NCBI RefSeq assembly: GCF_016482685.1
Contig: NZ_JACYHF010000002.1
Span: forward strand, 62,001-126,000
Reading direction: 5' to 3'
Length of the DNA: 64,000 nt
Origin: Streptomyces sp. DSM 110735
Lineage (GTDB): Bacteria; Actinomycetota; Actinomycetes; Streptomycetales; Streptomycetaceae
Shown: positions 8,027-15,929 of the stretch, one piece after another
Position numbering within the stretch: position 1 is the stretch's first letter
How the letters are laid out: the number at the start of each line of letters is the position of its first letter
Translations under genes and position numbers: made by a program
Notes under the pieces: model-generated
What the model was told of the DNA's origin: nothing
Seen by the model: only the letters and a program-made list of their open reading frames with translations
The model's database searches: none

Positions 8027-9266
8027 GGTCCTCGTCCTCGTCCGTCATGGCCGCCGCCTGCCCCCGGTCGAGCAGGGCGATGGTGCGCTGGGCGAGCGGG
8101 CGGGACCTGACCATCTCGCCGAGCGAGGACGCGCCGCTCGTGATGTCCCGGAACGCCTTCCAGGCGGGGCGGAAGCCGGTCAGGGCGGCGTGGAAGAGCC
8201 CGGGGCGGCGTTCGAACGCGGCCAGCAGCCGCTTGCCGACGCTCATCTCCACCCCGAGTCCCGCCTTGACGGCGAACGCGTAGTTCAGGGCCTGGCGGCG
8301 GGTGTCCACGGCGTCGTGCGCCTCGGCGATCCGCACCGCCCACTCCCCCGCGAGGCGGCCCGAGCGCAGCGCGAAGGAGATGCCCTCACGGGTCCAGGGT
8401 TCGAGCAGCCCCGCCGCGTCGCCGCAGACCAGCACCCGTCCCCGGGAGAGCGGGGAGTCCTCGGCGCGGCAGCGGGTCAAGTGCCCGGAGGAGACGCTGG
8501 GTTCGAATCCGGCGAGACCGAGCCGGGCGATGAAGTCCTCCAAGTACCGCTTGGTGGCGGCGCCTTCGCCGCGCCGGGAGATCACGCCGACGGTCAGGGT
8601 GTCGCCCTTGGGGAAGACCCAGCCGTAACTGCCGGGCAGCGGACCCCAGTCGATGAGCACCCGGCCCTTCCAGTCCTCGGCGACGGTGTCCGGCACCGGG
8701 ATCTCCGCCTCGAGACCGAGGTCGACCTGGTCCATCTTGACGCCGACGTGCGCCCCTATCCGGCTGGCGCTGCCGTCGGCGCCGACGACCGCGCGGGCCA
8801 GCACCGTCTCGCCGCCCTGGAGCACCACGGCGACCGTGCGCCGGTCCGGGACCGCCGAGCCGTGCTGCTCGACGCGCTGCACGGTGGCGCCGGTGCGCAG
8901 TTCGGCGCCGGCCTTCTGCGCGTGCTCGACCAACTGCTGGTCGAACTCGGGCCGGTTGATGAGCCCGAAGAGCATCTGCTTCGAGCGCCGGGTGCGGGTG
9001 AAGCGGCCGTTGTGCGCGAACGTGACCGCGTGCACCCGGTCCTTGAAAGGCAGTTCGAAGCCGGGCGGCAGCGCGTCGCGGGAGGGGCCGATGATGCCGC
9101 CGCCGCAGGTCTTGTAGCGGGGCAGTTCGGCCTTCTCCAGCAGCAGGACCCGCCGTCCCGCGACCGCCGCCGCGTAGGCGGCCGAGGCCCCCGCGGGTCC
9201 CGCGCCCACCACGACGACGTCCCAGACCCGCTGCACGCCGTCCGCCGAAGAGTTCTCGCCGCTCAC
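8013..9266 (-). CDS. geranylgeranyl reductase family FAD-dependent oxidoreductase
   Basis: A 417-residue flavoprotein with an N-terminal FAD-binding motif (DVVVVGAGPAGASAAYAA), the ELPRYKTCGGGI signature of geranylgeranyl/digeranylglyceryl reductases and the second FAD motif VCGDAAGLLEPWTREGISFAL. The family reduces isoprenoid side chains such as those of menaquinone. Similar genes are often near nuo or menaquinone genes in Streptomyces, but here it stands alone, convergent with the deazaflavin oxidoreductase and divergent from the M20 dipeptidase. The ATG at 9266 is accepted. The exact substrate is inferred only from family membership. Confidence 0.87.
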   Translation of the reverse strand: MSGENSSADGVQRVWDVVVVGAGPAGASAAYAAAVAGRRVLLLEKAELPRYKTCGGGIIGPSRDALPPGFELPFKDRVHAVTFAHNGRFTRTRRSKQMLFGLINRPEFDQQLVEHAQKAGAELRTGATVQRVEQHGSAVPDRRTVAVVLQGGETVLARAVVGADGSASRIGAHVGVKMDQVDLGLEAEIPVPDTVAEDWKGRVLIDWGPLPGSYGWVFPKGDTLTVGVISRRGEGAATKRYLEDFIARLGLAGFEPSVSSGHLTRCRAEDSPLSRGRVLVCGDAAGLLEPWTREGISFALRSGRLAGEWAVRIAEAHDAVDTRRQALNYAFAVKAGLGVEMSVGKRLLAAFERRPGLFHAALTGFRPAWKAFRDITSGASSLGEMVRSRPLAQRTIALLDRGQAAAMTDEDEDLVDS

Positions 9267-9451
9267 GATGGTCTACCGCTCCGATCCAGCCGATGCCGCT
9301 CTCCCGGGCTCCCGGCCGCACCGGAGCGGGGAAACCCATGTCATCCGGCATCCTACGGCGATCACCGCCGGAGCCCACTGTGGGAGGATCGGGGGTATCC
9401 CAGCAGTTCAACGTCGCGAAAACAGCGTCGCACCCACGAGGAGCGTGCCCC

Positions 9452-10807
9452 ATGCCGTCGAATTCGGTCGCCGAGACCGTCGTCTCGCTCATGCCCCGCG
9501 CCAAGGCGGAGCTGACCGAGCTGGTCGCCTTCAAGTCGGTGGCGGACTTCGAGCAGTTCCCCAAGAGCGAGAGCGAGGGTGCCGCGAACTGGATCGCGGA
9601 CGCGCTGCGCGCCGAGGGCTTCACCGACGTGGCGCTCCTCGACACCCCGGACGGCACCCAGTCGGTCTACGGCTACCTGCCCGGACCCGAGGGCGCGAAG
9701 ACCGTCCTGCTCTACGCCCACTACGACGTGCAGCCGCCGCTGGACGAGGCCGCGTGGACGACTCCGCCGTTCGAGCTGACCGAGCGGAACGGCCGCTGGT
9801 ACGGGCGCGGCAGCGCCGACTGCAAGGGCGGCCTGATCATGCACCTGCTGGCGCTGCGCGCCCTCAAGGCGGACGGCGGCGTCCCGGTCGGCGTCAAGGT
9901 GATCGTGGAGGGCTCGGAGGAGCAGGGCACCGGCGGTCTGGAGCGCTACGCCGAGCAGCACCCCGAGCTGCTGACGGCCGACGCGATCGTGATCGGCGAC
10001 GCGGGCAACTTCCGCGTCGGTCTGCCGACCGTGACCAGCACCCTGCGCGGTATGACGCTGGTGCGCGTCCAGGTCGACACCCTCGCCGGGAACCTGCACT
10101 CGGGCCAGTTCGGCGGCGCCGCCCCGGACGCGCTCGCCGCGCTGATCCGGGTCCTGGACTCGCTGCGCGCCGAGGACGGCTCGACCACGGTGGACGGCCT
10201 CGCGGCCGCCGAGCACTGGGACGGTCTGGAGTACACCGAGGAGCAGTTCCGCTCGGACGCCAAGGTGCTGGACGGCGTCGGTCTGATCGGCGACGGTTCG
10301 GTGGCGGACCGCATCTGGGCCCGTCCCGCCGTCACGGTGCTCGGCATCGACTGCCCGCCGGTCGTCGGCGCGACCCCGTCGGTGCAGTCGAGCGCCCGCG
10401 CGCTGATCAGCCTCCGGGTGCCGCCGGGCGCGGACGCCACCGAGGCGTCCAAGCTGCTCCAGGCGCACCTGGAGACGCACGTGCCGTGGGGCGCCCGGGT
10501 CAGCACCGAGCAGATCGGCAGCGGCCAGCCCTTCCGCGCCGACACCACCAGCCCCGCCTACCAGGCGATGGCCACCGCCATGGCCGCCGCCTACCCGGGC
10601 GAGACCATGCAGTACGCGGGCCAGGGCGGCTCCATCCCGCTCTGCAACACCCTCGCCGCCCTCTACCCCGAGGCGGAGATCCTGCTGATCGGCCTCAGCG
10701 AGCCCGAGGCCCAGATCCACGCGGTCGACGAGAGCGTGTCCCCGGAGGAGCTGGAGCGCCTCTCGATCGCCGAGGCCCTGTTCCTCCAGGAGTACGCGGC
10801 GAACTGA
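9452..10807 (+). CDS. M20-family metallo-dipeptidase
   Basis: Di-zinc dipeptidase of 451 residues. The metal-site residues are all visible: H in LYAHYDVQP, bridging D in GSADCKGG, the catalytic Glu pair in EGSEEQGTGG, D in IGDAGNF, and the C-terminal His in QIHAVDESV. An inserted dimerisation lid occupies roughly residues 190-330. The ATG at 9452 is chosen because GAGGAG lies 8-10 bases upstream and the longer reading frame to 9293 begins with non-conserved sequence. It is cytoplasmic (no signal peptide) and probably cleaves dipeptides for nitrogen scavenging. A hairpin terminator follows. Confidence 0.93.
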   Translation: MPSNSVAETVVSLMPRAKAELTELVAFKSVADFEQFPKSESEGAANWIADALRAEGFTDVALLDTPDGTQSVYGYLPGPEGAKTVLLYAHYDVQPPLDEAAWTTPPFELTERNGRWYGRGSADCKGGLIMHLLALRALKADGGVPVGVKVIVEGSEEQGTGGLERYAEQHPELLTADAIVIGDAGNFRVGLPTVTSTLRGMTLVRVQVDTLAGNLHSGQFGGAAPDALAALIRVLDSLRAEDGSTTVDGLAAAEHWDGLEYTEEQFRSDAKVLDGVGLIGDGSVADRIWARPAVTVLGIDCPPVVGATPSVQSSARALISLRVPPGADATEASKLLQAHLETHVPWGARVSTEQIGSGQPFRADTTSPAYQAMATAMAAAYPGETMQYAGQGGSIPLCNTLAALYPEAEILLIGLSEPEAQIHAVDESVSPEELERLSIAEALFLQEYAAN

Positions 10808-10820
10808 CCCGCCTTCCGTG

Positions 10821-10854
10821 ACGGCCCCCGGCAGGAAACACCGCCGGGGGCCGT
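10821..10854. terminator. bidirectional hairpin terminator
   Basis: A perfect 12-bp inverted repeat (arms 10821-10832 and 10843-10854, ACGGCCCCCGGC and its complement) with a 10-base loop lies between the convergent dipeptidase and MarR genes. It is centred so that it can serve both. There is no long T-tract, as is usual in Streptomyces. Confidence 0.75.
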
Positions 10855-10858
10855 TCCG

Positions 10859-11302
10859 CTACGCCTCGTACACCCGCCCGAGCAGCCGCAGGAGCTGACG
10901 GCTCTCCTCGGCGCCGAGCGGTGCCAGGAGTTCGGCGTTTGCTTGCTCGGTCAGCTCCGCGCAGCGCTCCAGGGTCTTCAGCCCCGCCGGGGTCACCCGC
11001 ACCGCGTTCTTGCGCCGGTCCCCGGGGTCGGGTTCGCGCACCGCGAGTCCGGCGTCCTCCAGGTGGTTGAGCACCAGGACCACGTCCTTGGCGTCGAAGC
11101 CGAGGCGCCGGACCAACTCCGCCTGGGCGAGCGGCCCGTACTCGGCGACCGCCGCGAGCACCGCGTGCTGCGGCAGCTTCAGCCCCTCCTCCGCGATCGC
11201 GTCCCCCACCAGCTTCCGCCCACGCGCCGCGACCCGGCCCAGCAGCCAGCTCGGCATGGACTGGATGTGCGCGAGAGGGCGCGGAGCCTCACTGCGAGTC
11301 AT
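10859..11302 (-). CDS. MarR-family repressor
   Basis: A 147-residue winged-helix regulator. Visible elements are LKLPQHAVLAAVAEYGPLAQAELVRRLGFDAKDVVLVLNHLE (HTH region) and the wing DPGDRRKNAVRVTPAG. The ATG at 11302 is used; an in-frame start at 11326 would add eight residues and overlap an operator. It is divergent from the zinc-type dehydrogenase at 11402 with two matching palindromes between them, the classic MarR arrangement for repression of a detoxifying reductase. The ligand is unknown. Confidence 0.9.
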   Translation of the reverse strand: MTRSEAPRPLAHIQSMPSWLLGRVAARGRKLVGDAIAEEGLKLPQHAVLAAVAEYGPLAQAELVRRLGFDAKDVVLVLNHLEDAGLAVREPDPGDRRKNAVRVTPAGLKTLERCAELTEQANAELLAPLGAEESRQLLRLLGRVYEA

Positions 11303-11325
11303 GGCGGCAGCGTAGCCGCAATTCA

Positions 11326-11379
11326 TTGGACTTCCCAACGATGTGCGCTCTAGCCTCCATTCCGTTGGAATGCCCAACG
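11326..11379. promoter_or_regulatory. paired MarR-type operators
   Basis: TTGG-N5-CCAA occurs at 11326-11338 and, with longer arms (CGTTGG-AATGC-CCAACG), at 11363-11379. The copies share GGAnTnCCCAACG and lie 39 bp apart between divergent genes. One probably covers the regulator promoter and the other the dehydrogenase promoter. Recognition by the adjacent MarR protein is inferred. Confidence 0.7.
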
Positions 11380-11401
11380 ACTTGCTCCCGTGGAGGTGTC
11401 C

Positions 11402-12325
11402 ATGCGCCGCGTCCGGTACGAGGTCAACGGCGGCCCGGAGGTCCTGTTCACCGAGGAGGCGCCCGCTCCCGCACCCGGTCCCGGTGAGCTGCTGGTCCGC
11501 TCCGAGGCGATCGGGGTCACCCTGCCCGCCGTCCGCAAGGTCCGCGAGGGTACGGAGCCCGGACCGCTGGGCGGAGAGGTGGCGGGGCATGTCGTCGCCG
11601 TCGGGGAGGGTGTCACCGGCTTCGCGGCGGGCGACCGGGTCACCGGCCTGTGCTTCTCCCACGCGTACGCCGAACTCGCCCTGCTGCACGAGCGGATGGC
11701 GTCCCACGTCCCCCCGGAGGCGACCTCGGCCGAGGCGGTGGCACTCGTCCGCAGCGGTCTTGTGGCACGCGGCGCCTACGAGGCGTCCCGCCCCCGCGCG
11801 GGCGAGACGGTCCTCGTCACGGCGGCGGCCGGCACGACCGGCGGACTCGCCCTCCAGTACGCGCGGGCGGGCGGCGCCTCCCGCGTGGTCGCGGCGGTGA
11901 GCAGTCGCGAAAAAGCCGACTTCGTACGGTCGTTGGGCGCCGACGAGGTGGTCCTCTACCCGGACGAGAGCTGGGGCGAGCCGGTGGACGTGGTGCTCGA
12001 CGGAGTGGGCGGGGACGTCCTCCACTCCGCCGTACGCGCCCTGGCTCCCAACGGTCGTCTGATCGCCTACAGTTCGGGCGGCGGCACGGTCGACGCCCAT
12101 CAACTGCTCTTCAGAAGCGCCTCGGTGACGGGTTTCCAGATGGCCGCCGTCGCCCGCGCCCAGCCCGAGCTGTACACCCGTTGGCTCACCGAAGTCTGGG
12201 ACCACTACCGCCAAAGGGCCTTGCGCCCCAGCGTGTTCGCGCGCCTCCCGCTCGCTGACGCCTCGGAGGCGCACCGGATCATCGAGTCCCGCCGCAACCT
12301 CGGCAAGGTGGTCCTGGTGCCGTAG
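11402..12325 (+). CDS. quinone-oxidoreductase-like medium-chain dehydrogenase
   Basis: NADPH-dependent oxidoreductase of the zeta-crystallin/quinone oxidoreductase branch, 307 residues. The N-terminal GroES-like barrel is followed by a Rossmann domain whose cofactor loop reads VLVTAAAGTTGGLALQYAR. The zinc-ligand cysteines of alcohol dehydrogenases are absent, as expected for this branch. GGAGG lies five bases before ATG 11402. It is divergent from the MarR repressor and probably induced when that protein is released by a quinone or electrophile. Convergent with the TmrB-Nudix gene after 6 bp. Confidence 0.88.
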   Translation: MRRVRYEVNGGPEVLFTEEAPAPAPGPGELLVRSEAIGVTLPAVRKVREGTEPGPLGGEVAGHVVAVGEGVTGFAAGDRVTGLCFSHAYAELALLHERMASHVPPEATSAEAVALVRSGLVARGAYEASRPRAGETVLVTAAAGTTGGLALQYARAGGASRVVAAVSSREKADFVRSLGADEVVLYPDESWGEPVDVVLDGVGGDVLHSAVRALAPNGRLIAYSSGGGTVDAHQLLFRSASVTGFQMAAVARAQPELYTRWLTEVWDHYRQRALRPSVFARLPLADASEAHRIIESRRNLGKVVLVP

Positions 12326-12331
12326 ACCGGG

Positions 12332-13375
12332 TCAGCCGACCGGTGTCCCCGCCTCCAGGTAGATCGCCGCTCCCCGCTCACGCGCCCGCAGGGCCCAGCG
12401 GAGGCGTTCGTAGCGGACCGGGGGGAGCATACCGGCGGCGTCGTGTTCGGAGGCGAAGCGCCAGGCGCGCAGTTCGGGTCCGGGGAGGTGGACGCGGGCG
12501 GCTTCGGCGGGGTCGAGGCGGCCGCCGTCGAAGAGGAGGCGCAGACCGCCGTAGCCGGGCGGGTCGGGGCGTTCCCAGTCGACGACGAGCAGCCGGGGCA
12601 CCTCGCGCAGCCGTATGCCGGTCTCCTCGGCGACCTCGCGCATCCCGGCGCGGGCAGGTGCCTCGCCGGGTTCGACGACGCCGCCGGGGAACTCCCAGCC
12701 GGGCTTGTAGGTGGGGTCGACGAGGAGCACCTGGTCGTGTTCGTCGAAGAGGAGCACCCCGGCCGCCAGGGTCTCGGCGGTGGGCTCCGGGGTCTGCACG
12801 ATGTCGCAGGGGCGGGCCGCGCCGCTGCCGATGGCCTCGGTGACGCACAGGGCGGCTTCGCGCGGTGTGAGGGCGCCGGTGTCGATCGGGTGGGCGTCGA
12901 CGGCGAGCCAGGAGGCGAACGCGGCGTGGAAGGGCTCGATGTGGTCGTAGGACCACTGGCGCACCCGCATCTCGCCGTCGGGGAGGTCCGGCGGTACCTC
13001 CCGGGCGGCTATGCGCTCGCGCAGGATCGTTTCGGCCGGGGCGAGCACCAGGTGGCGCACGGCGATGCGGCGGGCGGCGAGACCGCCGAAGATCTCGTCG
13101 CGGTACTCCTGGCGCAGCAGGGTCATCGGCACGACGAGCGTGCCGCCCAGCTCGGCGAGCATCGCCGCCGCCGTGTCGACGACCAGGCGGCGCCAGATCG
13201 GCAGGTCCTGGAAGTCACCGACCTCGGCCAGGTGCTTGGCGGGCAGCAGCCGGGACAGCTCCGCGCCGATGATCTCGGGGTCGAAGAGCGTGCTGTTCGG
13301 GATCAGTTCGATCAGTTCCCGTGCGGTGGTGGTCTTGCCCGCACCGAACGCGCCGTTGATCCAGACGACGGTCAC
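12332..13375 (-). CDS. TmrB-like P-loop kinase fused to a Nudix hydrolase
   Basis: A 347-residue two-domain protein. Residues 1-185 form a P-loop NTPase (WINGAFGAGKTTTARELIEL, Walker A) that resembles the tunicamycin-resistance protein TmrB through FDPEIIG, a DFQ-x3-WR element and LVVPMTLLRQEYRDEIFGGL. Residues 205-347 are a Nudix domain with the box GGVVEPGEAPARAGMREVAEE and following TGI. Either half is normal alone; their fusion is unusual. It presumably phosphorylates or binds a small molecule and hydrolyses a nucleoside-diphosphate conjugate. It is not in an obvious operon. The reaction is unknown. Confidence 0.82.
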   Translation of the reverse strand: MTVVWINGAFGAGKTTTARELIELIPNSTLFDPEIIGAELSRLLPAKHLAEVGDFQDLPIWRRLVVDTAAAMLAELGGTLVVPMTLLRQEYRDEIFGGLAARRIAVRHLVLAPAETILRERIAAREVPPDLPDGEMRVRQWSYDHIEPFHAAFASWLAVDAHPIDTGALTPREAALCVTEAIGSGAARPCDIVQTPEPTAETLAAGVLLFDEHDQVLLVDPTYKPGWEFPGGVVEPGEAPARAGMREVAEETGIRLREVPRLLVVDWERPDPPGYGGLRLLFDGGRLDPAEAARVHLPGPELRAWRFASEHDAAGMLPPVRYERLRWALRARERGAAIYLEAGTPVG

Positions 13376-13459
13376 GGTTCCCCCTCTTCTGTTGGCCCCC
13401 TGGGGCTTGCCCGTTCCACCCTGCCACGGAAACCACCTCCAGTTGAGGGCGCACAGCGT

Positions 13460-13494
13460 GGCGCCGGCACCCCCGCGACAGGGGTACCGGCGCC
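13460..13494 (-). terminator. hairpin terminator downstream of small secreted protein gene
   Basis: A 14-bp stem with one mismatch (arms 13460-13473 and 13481-13494, 7-base loop) lies 14 bp past the stop of the small secreted protein gene at 13508. It probably also insulates that gene from the kinase-Nudix gene downstream. Confidence 0.65.
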
Positions 13495-13507
13495 GTACTC
13501 GTCGGTG

Positions 13508-13699
13508 TCAGGCCGTACCGAGCGTGCCCTCGTCCAGGTCCAGGCTCTCCTGGCTGACGAGGTGATCGACCGTGCCCAGGGTGTCGGTGACCCTGAGGTC
13601 CTTCAGCGCGCCGTCCTCGGTCGCGTGGGACGGGGTGATGGCGGCCACGACGAATCCGGTGGCGAGGCTGGCGATGGCGAGCATGCTGCGCTTCTTCAT
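13508..13699 (-). CDS. small secreted protein of unknown function
   Basis: A 63-residue protein starting MKKRSMLAIASLATGFVVAA, a clean Sec signal peptide with a likely cut after the SHA segment near residue 25. That leaves a mature peptide of about 38 residues that is acidic and rich in Asp, Leu and Thr. The ATG at 13699 is chosen over the in-frame start at 13717 because the positive charges belong at the signal N-terminus. It does not match chaplins (no conserved cysteines). It is followed and preceded by hairpins, so it is probably monocistronic. Function unknown. Confidence 0.65.
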   Translation of the reverse strand: MKKRSMLAIASLATGFVVAAITPSHATEDGALKDLRVTDTLGTVDHLVSQESLDLDEGTLGTA

Positions 13700-13774
13700 G
13701 CCCTGATCAACTGCCACGGCGCCCGGAGGTCACGCGGCCCGCAGGCGGGAATGCGTGCCACCGGCCGAAGACGC

Positions 13775-13834
13775 CCGAAAGGCGTGCGGCGACTCCCCGT
13801 CCTGTCGGTGGGTAAGCCGCCGCACGCCTTTCGG
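13775..13834 (-). terminator. 17-bp inverted repeat, terminator of csbD-like gene
   Basis: Perfect 17-bp arms (13775-13791 and 13818-13834, CCGAAAGGCGTGCGGCG and complement) with a 26-base loop lie 19 bp beyond the csbD stop. This fits a terminator between the CsbD gene and the small secreted protein gene. The unusually long loop leaves room for another role. Confidence 0.6.
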
Positions 13835-13852
13835 CGCGGAATGCGCCGCGCG

Positions 13853-14026
13853 TCAGTCCTGCGCGGCGTCCTTCAGCTTCTCCTTGGCCTGGCGGGCGTC
13901 GCCCACGACCTGCTCGGCGCGGCCCTCGGCGGTCAGCTTCTCGTTGCCCACCGTGCGGCCCGCGGCCTCCTTGACCTTGCCGCCGGCCTGCTCGGTCGCC
14001 GCCTTGGCCTTCTCGCTGGCGCTCAT
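13853..14026 (-). CDS. CsbD-family stress protein
   Basis: A 57-residue hydrophilic, Lys/Glu/Ala-rich protein (MSASEKAKAATEQAGGKVKE, then a second half with GNEKLTAEGRAEQVVGDARQ), which is the CsbD signature. In Bacillus, CsbD is a general-stress (sigma-B) protein of unknown biochemical role; homologues abound in Streptomyces. The ATG at 14026 has AAAGG upstream. It lies near the partner-switch genes at 14.5-18.8 kb, suggesting shared stress control, though no promoter motif confirms this. Confidence 0.88.
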   Translation of the reverse strand: MSASEKAKAATEQAGGKVKEAAGRTVGNEKLTAEGRAEQVVGDARQAKEKLKDAAQD

Positions 14027-14256
14027 GCCGCTCACCTTTCGCCGTGCCGTTGTTTCCTGATGGGAGGCGAATGGCCGCGACTGCACGACGCAAACCCCTT
14101 GAGCGGAAATCGATGTGCCCTGGGTCCCCGCCGTCTCGCGGAGCTGACGACGGCGCAAATCAACGACGACTTCCCGGAAGTCCGGTGATCTAACTCTGTT
14201 TTCGTGCGCATGTGTGACGGGGTTGGGGACATTAGGCGGTCAGGAGGTTGATAAAC

Positions 14257-14427
14257 ATGGTTCCCCTGATTCTGGTTCTGCTTCTGGCCCTTATTCTTTT
14301 CGGTGCGGGTTTCGCGCTGAAGGCCCTCTGGTGGATCGCGGTCGTCGTTCTCGTCCTGTGGCTGCTCGGCTTCATCGTCCGTCCTGCCGGCAGTGGCGGC
14401 CGCAAGGGTCGCTGGTACCGCTGGTAG
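14257..14427 (+). CDS. tiny hydrophobic membrane protein (Lmo0937-like)
   Basis: A 56-residue protein with an ideal AGGAGG (14242-14247) nine bases before ATG 14257. It has two hydrophobic helices (MVPLILVLLLALILFGAGFA and the stretch ending VVVLVLWLLGFIV) and a basic tail GRKGRWYRW. The WWIAVVVLVLWLLG segment resembles the short Lmo0937-type membrane proteins seen near stress genes. It is followed by a strong hairpin. Such proteins often belong to general-stress regulons; here it faces the STAS gene of the partner-switch operon. Function unknown. Confidence 0.8.
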   Translation: MVPLILVLLLALILFGAGFALKALWWIAVVVLVLWLLGFIVRPAGSGGRKGRWYRW

Positions 14428-14457
14428 AGCGCCGCGGGCGCGATTCCCCACCGCCCT

Positions 14458-14499
14458 ACGTGAAGTGGCCCCGCCGAGATCGGCCGGGCCACTTCACGT
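14458..14499. terminator. bidirectional hairpin terminator
   Basis: Perfect 14-bp arms (14458-14471 and 14486-14499, ACGTGAAGTGGCCC and complement) with a 14-base loop lie between the tiny membrane protein gene and the convergent STAS gene. The right arm overlaps the STAS stop codon. Confidence 0.8.
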
Positions 14500-14847
14500 C
14501 TCGGTGCTCGTCGGTGGTGCGGTGAGGTGGTCGAGAACGTTGGTGAGCTGCAGCATGCGGTCGAGGTGGGGCGGCCGGTTGTCCAGGTGCAGGGTGGCGC
14601 CGAGGGCGCTGGTGCGGCGGTGGATCATCAGCAGGGCCGTCAGTCCGGAGGAGTCGATGTGCGCCAGCTCGCGGAAATCGAGTCGTACGTCCCGTGGGGC
14701 GGGACGGGTGGCCCTCAGCTCCTGGCTGACCTCGTCGAGGAGGTCGTCGCTGGTGTCGTGATCGAGTTCACCGCCGATCAGCACGAAGAGCGTGCCGGGC
14801 TCGTGGCGGAAGGACAGAGTGAATTCACTGGGCGTCAGGTGTGTCAT
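14494..14847 (-). CDS. STAS-domain anti-sigma-factor antagonist
   Basis: A 117-residue single STAS domain of the SpoIIAA/RsbV type. The phosphorylatable serine lies in LAHIDSSGLTALLMIH, the family signature. It is the last gene of a coupled operon: its ATG (14847) overlaps the stop of the cobalamin-binding protein gene as ATGA. It is the natural substrate for the SpoIIE-type phosphatase two genes upstream. Once dephosphorylated it would bind an anti-sigma kinase, possibly the ATPase encoded at 18346. No cognate sigma factor gene is in the window. Confidence 0.9.
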   Translation of the reverse strand: MTHLTPSEFTLSFRHEPGTLFVLIGGELDHDTSDDLLDEVSQELRATRPAPRDVRLDFRELAHIDSSGLTALLMIHRRTSALGATLHLDNRPPHLDRMLQLTNVLDHLTAPPTSTET

Positions 14848-15929
14848 GCGTGTATGCCGGGGCCGGGGACGGGACAGGTGAGGTGGTCGTTCAGGGCGTT
14901 CGCGCCGTGCTCGAGCAGTTTCACGGTGCGCGGGAAGTCACGGAGCCGCTCGGCCAGGGCGTCCAGGGCGGCCGACAGCGAAGGGGCGGGCACGCCCCGG
15001 ACGGTGAGGATCCCGGCGGTCCAGGTGACGAACGTCGTGAACAGCGCGGGGTCGTCGACGTAGAGGGCGGTGGCCAGGAAGTCGACGACATGGGCGATGT
15101 CCTCGGCGGTGCGTTCGTGCTGGGCGCCGCTGTAGGCGCGCAGGGCGGGAAAGCGGTGCTCCAGGTCGGCCAGTGCCTGCCGGACGAGCTGCGGCCGGGA
15201 CCGGGCGACCAGGGTGTACTCCTGGTCGGCCAGATGCGGCAGGTCGTCCACGGCGTGCCGGATCGCCGAGGCGTCCGGGCGCGGTATGCCGCGCTCCAGG
15301 GCGGCGGCCGCGGCACGCGCGTCGGGCGCCCACCGGTCCGCCTTCAGAGCGGTGGCGTAGCGACCGTCGGGACCGAAGGCAGGACCACCGGCCAGGACGG
15401 GGACGCCGATGGACTGGCAGGCGGTGATGGCGGCGTGCGCCGTCGGCAGGTGGGTGGGGATCGACGCGGACAGCAGGACCGCGTCGGCGTTGGTGAGGTG
15501 CAGATGGGAGATCAGATGCGGGGTGGGGGTCTGGGCGCCGAGGTAGTCCACCCGCCAGCCGCGCAGGGCGAGGACCTCGGCGACCAGGCGGGCGGGCAGC
15601 GCGTGCCATTCGCCGTCCACACAGCTCACCGTCACCCGGCCGCGATCGGCGGTCCGCCGGTCGGCGCCGGGGCGGTGGGCGAGGGTGGCGATGACCCGCT
15701 CGTTGATGGCGGTGGCGGCGTGCTCCTGGGCCACGCTGATCCGGTCGGCCGCCCATTCGCGCCCGACTCTCTCCTGCACGGGTGCGATGACCTGAAGCAG
15801 CAGGGTCTCCTCGTCCACTCCCCCGGCCAGGGCGTCGTGGACGGTCGCGGCGGCCCGGCGCTCGTCGCCGTCGGCGACCGCCTGCCACAACTGCTCCACC
15901 GTGGCATCGATTCCGGCGGTCTCGCTCAC
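14844..15929 (-). CDS. stand-alone cobalamin-binding (CarH-like photosensor) protein with helical C-terminal domain
   Basis: A 361-residue protein starting at GTG 15929 (GTGA overlap with the phosphatase stop). Residues ~10-90 are a four-helix B12 cap containing W59, E69 and H70 in the W-x9-E-H spacing of CarH/LitR photoreceptors. Residues ~97-215 are a Rossmann B12 domain with EWHALP, giving the E-x-H (H109) lower ligand; the usual following Gly is Pro112. There is no MerR HTH. Residues ~225-361 are all-helical, possibly a globin-like or RsbR-N-type interaction module (inference). Position inside a phosphatase/STAS operon suggests it senses light or cobalamin and tunes the partner switch rather than binding DNA. 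Confidence 0.85.
   Translation of the reverse strand: MSETAGIDATVEQLWQAVADGDERRAAATVHDALAGGVDEETLLLQVIAPVQERVGREWAADRISVAQEHAATAINERVIATLAHRPGADRRTADRGRVTVSCVDGEWHALPARLVAEVLALRGWRVDYLGAQTPTPHLISHLHLTNADAVLLSASIPTHLPTAHAAITACQSIGVPVLAGGPAFGPDGRYATALKADRWAPDARAAAAALERGIPRPDASAIRHAVDDLPHLADQEYTLVARSRPQLVRQALADLEHRFPALRAYSGAQHERTAEDIAHVVDFLATALYVDDPALFTTFVTWTAGILTVRGVPAPSLSAALDALAERLRDFPRTVKLLEHGANALNDHLTCPVPGPGIHA

Noticed and set aside
14170..14256. sigma-B-type promoter before the tiny hydrophobic protein gene
   Set aside because: A GTTT and a GGGT element exist but are 18 bp apart instead of 14-16, and the rest does not fit, so I do not annotate it.
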